A stretch of 64,000 nt of DNA, taken from contig OZ023207.1 of the NCBI GenBank assembly GCA_963995525.1, positions 3,812,105 to 3,876,104 of the forward strand, written 5' to 3'. The notes beneath the pieces are model-generated. The model saw nothing but the letters and a program-made list of their open reading frames with translations, did no database searches and was not told the origin of the DNA. The DNA comes from Escarpia spicata (Eukaryota > Annelida > Polychaeta > Sabellida > Siboglinidae). The translations under genes and the position numbers were made by a program. Numbering within the stretch: position 1 is the first letter of the stretch; every line of letters begins with the position of its first letter. This document shows positions 59,870-64,000 of the stretch, piece by piece.

Positions 59870-61306
59870 AGTGGCTCAACAATCGATCGCCGAATGTTTT
59901 TACCATGTCTGTAAGGAATTGTTTCAAAATTCGTCGAGAAACTATAGGAAAAGTGCAAGCCTTGAACCTGGCTCAGTTTAAGTACAAATATCCATCGTGA
60001 AGCCAGAACTGTAGGAGGGCAAATATCAACTACGGACACTTCAACATGTCTGATCATCTCAGCGCATCGTTTCTTGATAAATGAACGGTTAAAGGAAACA
60101 CGGGAGACTTGTGCAAGCGCACATACCTGTCGTCAATGCCAAACAGAATTCCAAACTAAATTTCCGTGCAAAAGATAGAAATTCGCTCTGAGATCTGTCC
60201 AGGAAGAGCAGTATCCTTAGGAGACGGCATGCAAGTTAGGATGACGTTTTGGAGTTCGTGAGTGAATCCATCGTTTCTCATGATGCGCTTGAAACACTTC
60301 TCCTGACCAAGTTCTTGTCTAAGACGGGCGTGTCATGTTCGACTCTATATGATGTCCCCGTCAGGACATTGTTGATTTTCCGTCCATCTATTTATGTGAA
60401 CACATATTATCGGCGTTATTTTGCACGAAGACCAAACGTCGAGTCCGAGTCTGTGTTAGCATCAGATTACTAACCGAAACGTGCAATAGCATGTACCTTT
60501 ACAATTTGAAGCTGACCCTTTAATTTATTAAGCAGGAAATATAGAAATTGCCTAAAATATAGAAATTGTGTAGATTATTCCTGTCCTCACTAATTCTTTC
60601 AGAAATCTAACTTATTCTATCAGAAATTGTATGTTTTTTTTATAACGCAAAAACCTTCCATAACATAATGCACATTATCCACCCAATCTTTGTAGGCTTG
60701 ACGGAAATTCCAAAAGCAACAGTGTTTCGTCGTTGCCTCAATAGAACTTGATACCGATTTTGTAACTGTATATCTATTATACAAATTTTAATCGGTAGAA
60801 GATGTATGACATTACCATTCAGTATACGCATAAATATATCGATCCAATGTTTTTCTTTGCGCAAGTACCTTTTCTGGAGGGATGAATTAGTCACACGAAA
60901 ACACCTGTTCCCTATTATATATAAATACTCGCTTCAGATAAGCCATTTTTATCATGATCACAACGCGTTTCCACGACCATTTGTTTAGATAACTGTACGG
61001 CAAAAGGAAGGACTTTTCGCAGTGACCATATGAATTGGACCCCACTCCTTCAGTTTGTCGATTATTCCATAACGGGGAGGGTCCTTTTACCATAACCATA
61101 GTAAATACCTCATTTTTTGTTTTGGTAATACATGTCTTCGTATTCTGCTTCCAAATAATACGATAACGCTATCAAGTTGAGGTGTTTTTTAGATCCGCAG
61201 CGAGCAAAAACACAGTGTTTTTATATCACGTGGTTTTACCAATTTTAAGGATTCGACTCACAATAAATTGGGACGTCCAGAACATAACACGTTTGGTATT
61301 TGTAAT
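59870..61306. other. No gene supported
   Basis: Short ORFs at 59803-60057 (minus) and 60249-60473 (plus) lack recognised domains. The rest is AT-rich. Confidence 0.45.
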
Positions 61307-61945
61307 TGTACGCCTGCTGTTCTGCCTGCGACCAAGTGTGATGTATGTGAACAGTTGTACGCCTGCTGTTCTGCATGCGACCAAGTGTGATGTATGTGAA
61401 CAGTTGTACGCCTGCTGTTCTGCATGCGACCAAGTGTGATGTATGTGAACAGTTGTACGCCTGCTGTTCTGCATGCGACCAAGTGTGATGTATGTGAACA
61501 GTTGTACGCCTGCTGTTCTGCCTGCGACCAAGTGTGATGTATGTGAACAGTTGTACGCCTGCTGTTCTGCCTGCGACCAAGTGTGATGTATGTGAACAGT
61601 TGTACGCCTGCTGTTCTGCATGCGACCAAGTGTGATGTATGTGAACAGCTGTACGCCTGCTAATTTTGCTAACTTTACCTGCGACCACGTGATATGTATG
61701 TGAACAGTTGTACGTGTGCTAACTATACCTTCGACCATGTTTGATGTATGTGAACAGTTGTACGCCTACTAACTATACCTGCAATCACGTGTGAAGTACG
61801 TGAACAGTTGTTCTCCTGTTAACTTTACATGCGACCACGTGAGATGTATGTGAACAGTTGTACGCCTACTAACTTAACCTGCGACCACGTGAGATGTATG
61901 TGATAATTTGTATGCCTGCTAATTTTACCTGCGACCACGATGATT
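61307..61945. repeat. Second 49-bp minisatellite, 7 regular plus several decayed copies
   Basis: Unit tgtacgcctgctgttctgca, tgcgaccaagtgtgatgtat, gtgaacagt. Seven units at 61307-61649 are nearly identical, alternating 'tgcatgcg' and 'tgcctgcg'. From 61650 the copies diverge ('ctaactttacctgcgaccac') and fade by 61945. The periodic minus ORFs here are artefacts. The sequence is unrelated to the satellite at 56735 despite the same period. Confidence 0.95.
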
Positions 61946-62209
61946 GACATGTCGAGGTCATGGACACACCATGTGACGTGTATCCGGTTCTAGTCGGATT
62001 CTACTTAAAATGCTATATATCGTGTGCAATTTTAATGCTGTTATCCAGCAAGTAACGATTCGGCCAAAACATTACCTTATCTAGCCAGATTAGAACAAAA
62101 ATGCAACCTTGTGGTTGTATATTATTAAAATGTCAACCGTCGGGCCTGACCACTTTCGATAGCTCTGCTATGCCTAAAAGGTAATTTCGTAAAGGTATTC
62201 TACAATAAA

Positions 62210-62505
62210 GTTCGTATATAGCGCAGTATTTAGTCCTCATGCTCAAACAGCTTCACTCCCTGGCAGAACTGTTTAATTAAACACCATCTCGACTTCTCTG
62301 GAAAGAATTGAGCGACGTTGCAATTAATGCACGAACACATGTTTTACATAAATGTATACCACTGTCTCTAGCCAGGTACTCATTCATACAGTTGAATGAA
62401 CTGGAGCAACGTAGAGTGAAGGAACGTGCCAAAGGTTCGACACCGCCGCAGAGGGTTCTCTCTGTCAAGAGTCCGAAGCTCTAGTCACTGCACCACTGCG
62501 CTCGA
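62210..62505 (-). mobile_element. Degenerate SINE-like repeat with tRNA-like head (minus)
   Basis: Minus-strand A-box-like phrase in the complement of 'tagtcactgcaccactgcgc' (62481-62500) and B-box-like phrase in the complement of 'aggttcgacacc' (62432-62443). The body phrase 'ccaggtactcattcatacag' and the tail 'tagcgcagtatttagtcctc' resemble widespread invertebrate SINE and LINE tails. Decayed. Confidence 0.5.
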
Positions 62506-64000
62506 TGTGTGTTCTTGTTCGGTCCCATATTAAGGAGCAATATTCAACGTGGAGTCTAATTCCTAGTGTCCCATCGTGGGACATGAATTACTGTTTGGAG
62601 AACATGTTACTAAATTATATGGGTGGCACATTATCAACACATGAATAGTCTAATATTATTGCATGGTAAGTGTATGTCCTCCCAGACGAGAAGGTCCAGT
62701 CGCTTCTTTCTATTTTCATTTACTTTTTTGGAACTACGGTCTTTTTTCTACAAAATAGTGATGAAATAAAATAACAATCTACTTATTTAGTGCTAATAAC
62801 TTTTAATGTCGAAAAATTTAGAACTTACCCATTCGCCAGGTGGCGTTAATAGTAGCTTAATTAGGATCGGCCAAGATATACGACCGTATACAGGTAACAA
62901 GAAACAGACAGACAGACAGGTAGACAAACCACCACTGATATTGATGTAACATACATAACTTGACCCACATGATCCACCTTAAGGGTGATATAAATTGTGA
63001 TATAAATACATTTTAATTTTGGTTTCGTTAAGAATGTGGAATACTGTATTTGGATCACATGTCCTTCTAGCGATATCATCACGTGAACAATCTTCAGATT
63101 GTACACACGATGATATTTGTCACAGCGCTTGCTTGGGAATAAAAACGTTTCTTTGTAACCGACGCTACAATACATCGGGGCAAGCATTTATCCAGACACC
63201 AGTTGTCGTCTTGTTGGAAATTTTTGTTTTTTAAATAACGAATATTTTGGAAGTTAGATAAGTGTTTTTCTATTTTTCAAATACAACAATGTTGTGTTGG
63301 ATCACGGCTTGTTTTTATTTTTCCAATGACAAGGTTAAAACGATTCTTTGAGCATTTTAATATCTTTGTAATGTACGCAATTTTAAGTAGTCCTGTTAGT
63401 ATGGTTATTTCATGTAACTCTGTGCCTTTATTTCATTAGAATTATGTTTTATTAATTACTAATGACCCTGACAATACATCGATAAAATAACTCCGCGTAC
63501 GCGGAGTTTCCATTTTGGCCCCACCTTCACGATCCGTTTAAGTGTTTTGGATAGCTGCCGCCATGCGAATGAGTCGTGACCGATAAAATTATCAAAAGGA
63601 AACACGGACCAGCTGCTGTTTATGCCATATATTCAGCAAAGAAAAGAAGTAAAAAATATACGGATTAAACGGGGGATGAAGATAGCGACAGCTCATGACA
63701 GACGGATTAAGCTCCCCACTCATGATGCCGTCGTATGACACTGTCATTGATGACATATTGAATGATTGGCATTGTCTTTGTTGAATATAAAAACACGAAA
63801 TCTCACCTATGGTACTATCATGTTCCCTTTTCCCTAGGTACATATGGCAATATATTTTTAAAGTTTAGTTTCAATGAAACGTTTAGATAACAGAAACTTA
63901 TTGAAGCTGAGAAAACTCGATAATGAAACCATTTTATTCCACCATCAATCTAGCTGATATTTTCACGAGCACTATCAATACAATATTATGCATCACCTGA
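62506..64000. other. No gene supported
   Basis: Unassigned, with short ORFs at 62861-63187 and 63592-63843 (minus) lacking domains, a small CAGA repeat near 62907, and the palindrome at 63489. Confidence 0.45.
63489..63508. repeat. Perfect 20-bp palindrome
   Basis: AACTCCGCGTACGCGGAGTT is its own reverse complement and holds three CpGs in an otherwise AT-rich, CpG-poor setting. Confidence 0.9.

Noticed and set aside
61226..61738. Three overlapping periodic minus ORFs (up to 170 codons)
   Set aside because: Artefacts of the 49-bp minisatellite; the same peptide appears in three frames.

Overview
This is a piece of metazoan nuclear DNA, most likely from an aquatic invertebrate; the phylum cannot be fixed from the sequence. 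It is AT-rich, gene-poor and full of decayed non-LTR retrotransposons (at least six distinct kinds), tRNA-derived SINEs, microsatellites and four minisatellite arrays. There is no bacterial operon structure, rRNA or CRISPR array, and no convincing intact tRNA gene.

The only clearly intact host-type gene is a single-exon rhodopsin-class GPCR of 309 codons (6027-6956, minus). At least eight broken relatives lie in the same window: 15000-15425, 24640-25590, 28677-29048, 30444-30719, 34940-35940, 42210-42352, 44165-45054 and 46700-47010. This looks like a birth-and-death cluster of orphan, possibly chemosensory, receptors. A second full-length copy (44165-45054) is silenced by two nonsense codons.

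The window is built from old segmental duplications. Block pair 1 is 5640-16395 against 43327-48015: RTE tail, receptor, its upstream region, an L2-like LINE, a second receptor remnant and a SINE. Block pair 2 is 23960-27320 against 33062-36010 plus 41583-43310. The second copies of both pairs abut at about 43320. Comparing copies dates later insertions: a 6.7 kb TTAA-flanked element lies in copy 1 of pair 1, and a 5.6 kb compound LINE insertion (CR1-like element plus a second LINE) lies in copy 2 of pair 2. A third pair, 19430-20320 against 30752-32050, is linked to a Myb/SANT-like exon remnant.

Region by region: 0-5.6 kb, LINE fragments and a repetitive unknown ORF remnant; 5.6-7.2 kb, the intact receptor; 7.4-14.1 kb, a DNA transposon with 22-bp terminal inverted repeats and TTAA duplications, inserted inside a LINE; 14.1-17.4 kb, LINE, receptor remnant and SINE; 17.4-22 kb, mostly unassigned; 22.0-22.6 kb, a 46-bp palindromic minisatellite; 23.3-36 kb, duplicated LINE, MITE and receptor debris; 36-41.6 kb, a long CR1-like LINE plus a second LINE; 41.6-48 kb, duplicated receptor region; 48.5-51.3 kb, an RTE-like LINE with exact 12-bp target duplications; 52.8-56.6 kb, two LINE fragments; 56.7-58.5 kb, a 49-bp satellite in three blocks with two orientation switches; 59.2-59.9 kb, sixteen copies of a 41-bp repeat; 61.3-61.9 kb, a second, unrelated 49-bp repeat; 62-64 kb, a SINE-like remnant and unassigned DNA.

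Apart from the receptor, nothing here forms a pathway. The main interest is in the nested mobile elements, the satellite with orientation switches and unequal CpG decay, and the receptor cluster with its pseudogenes.
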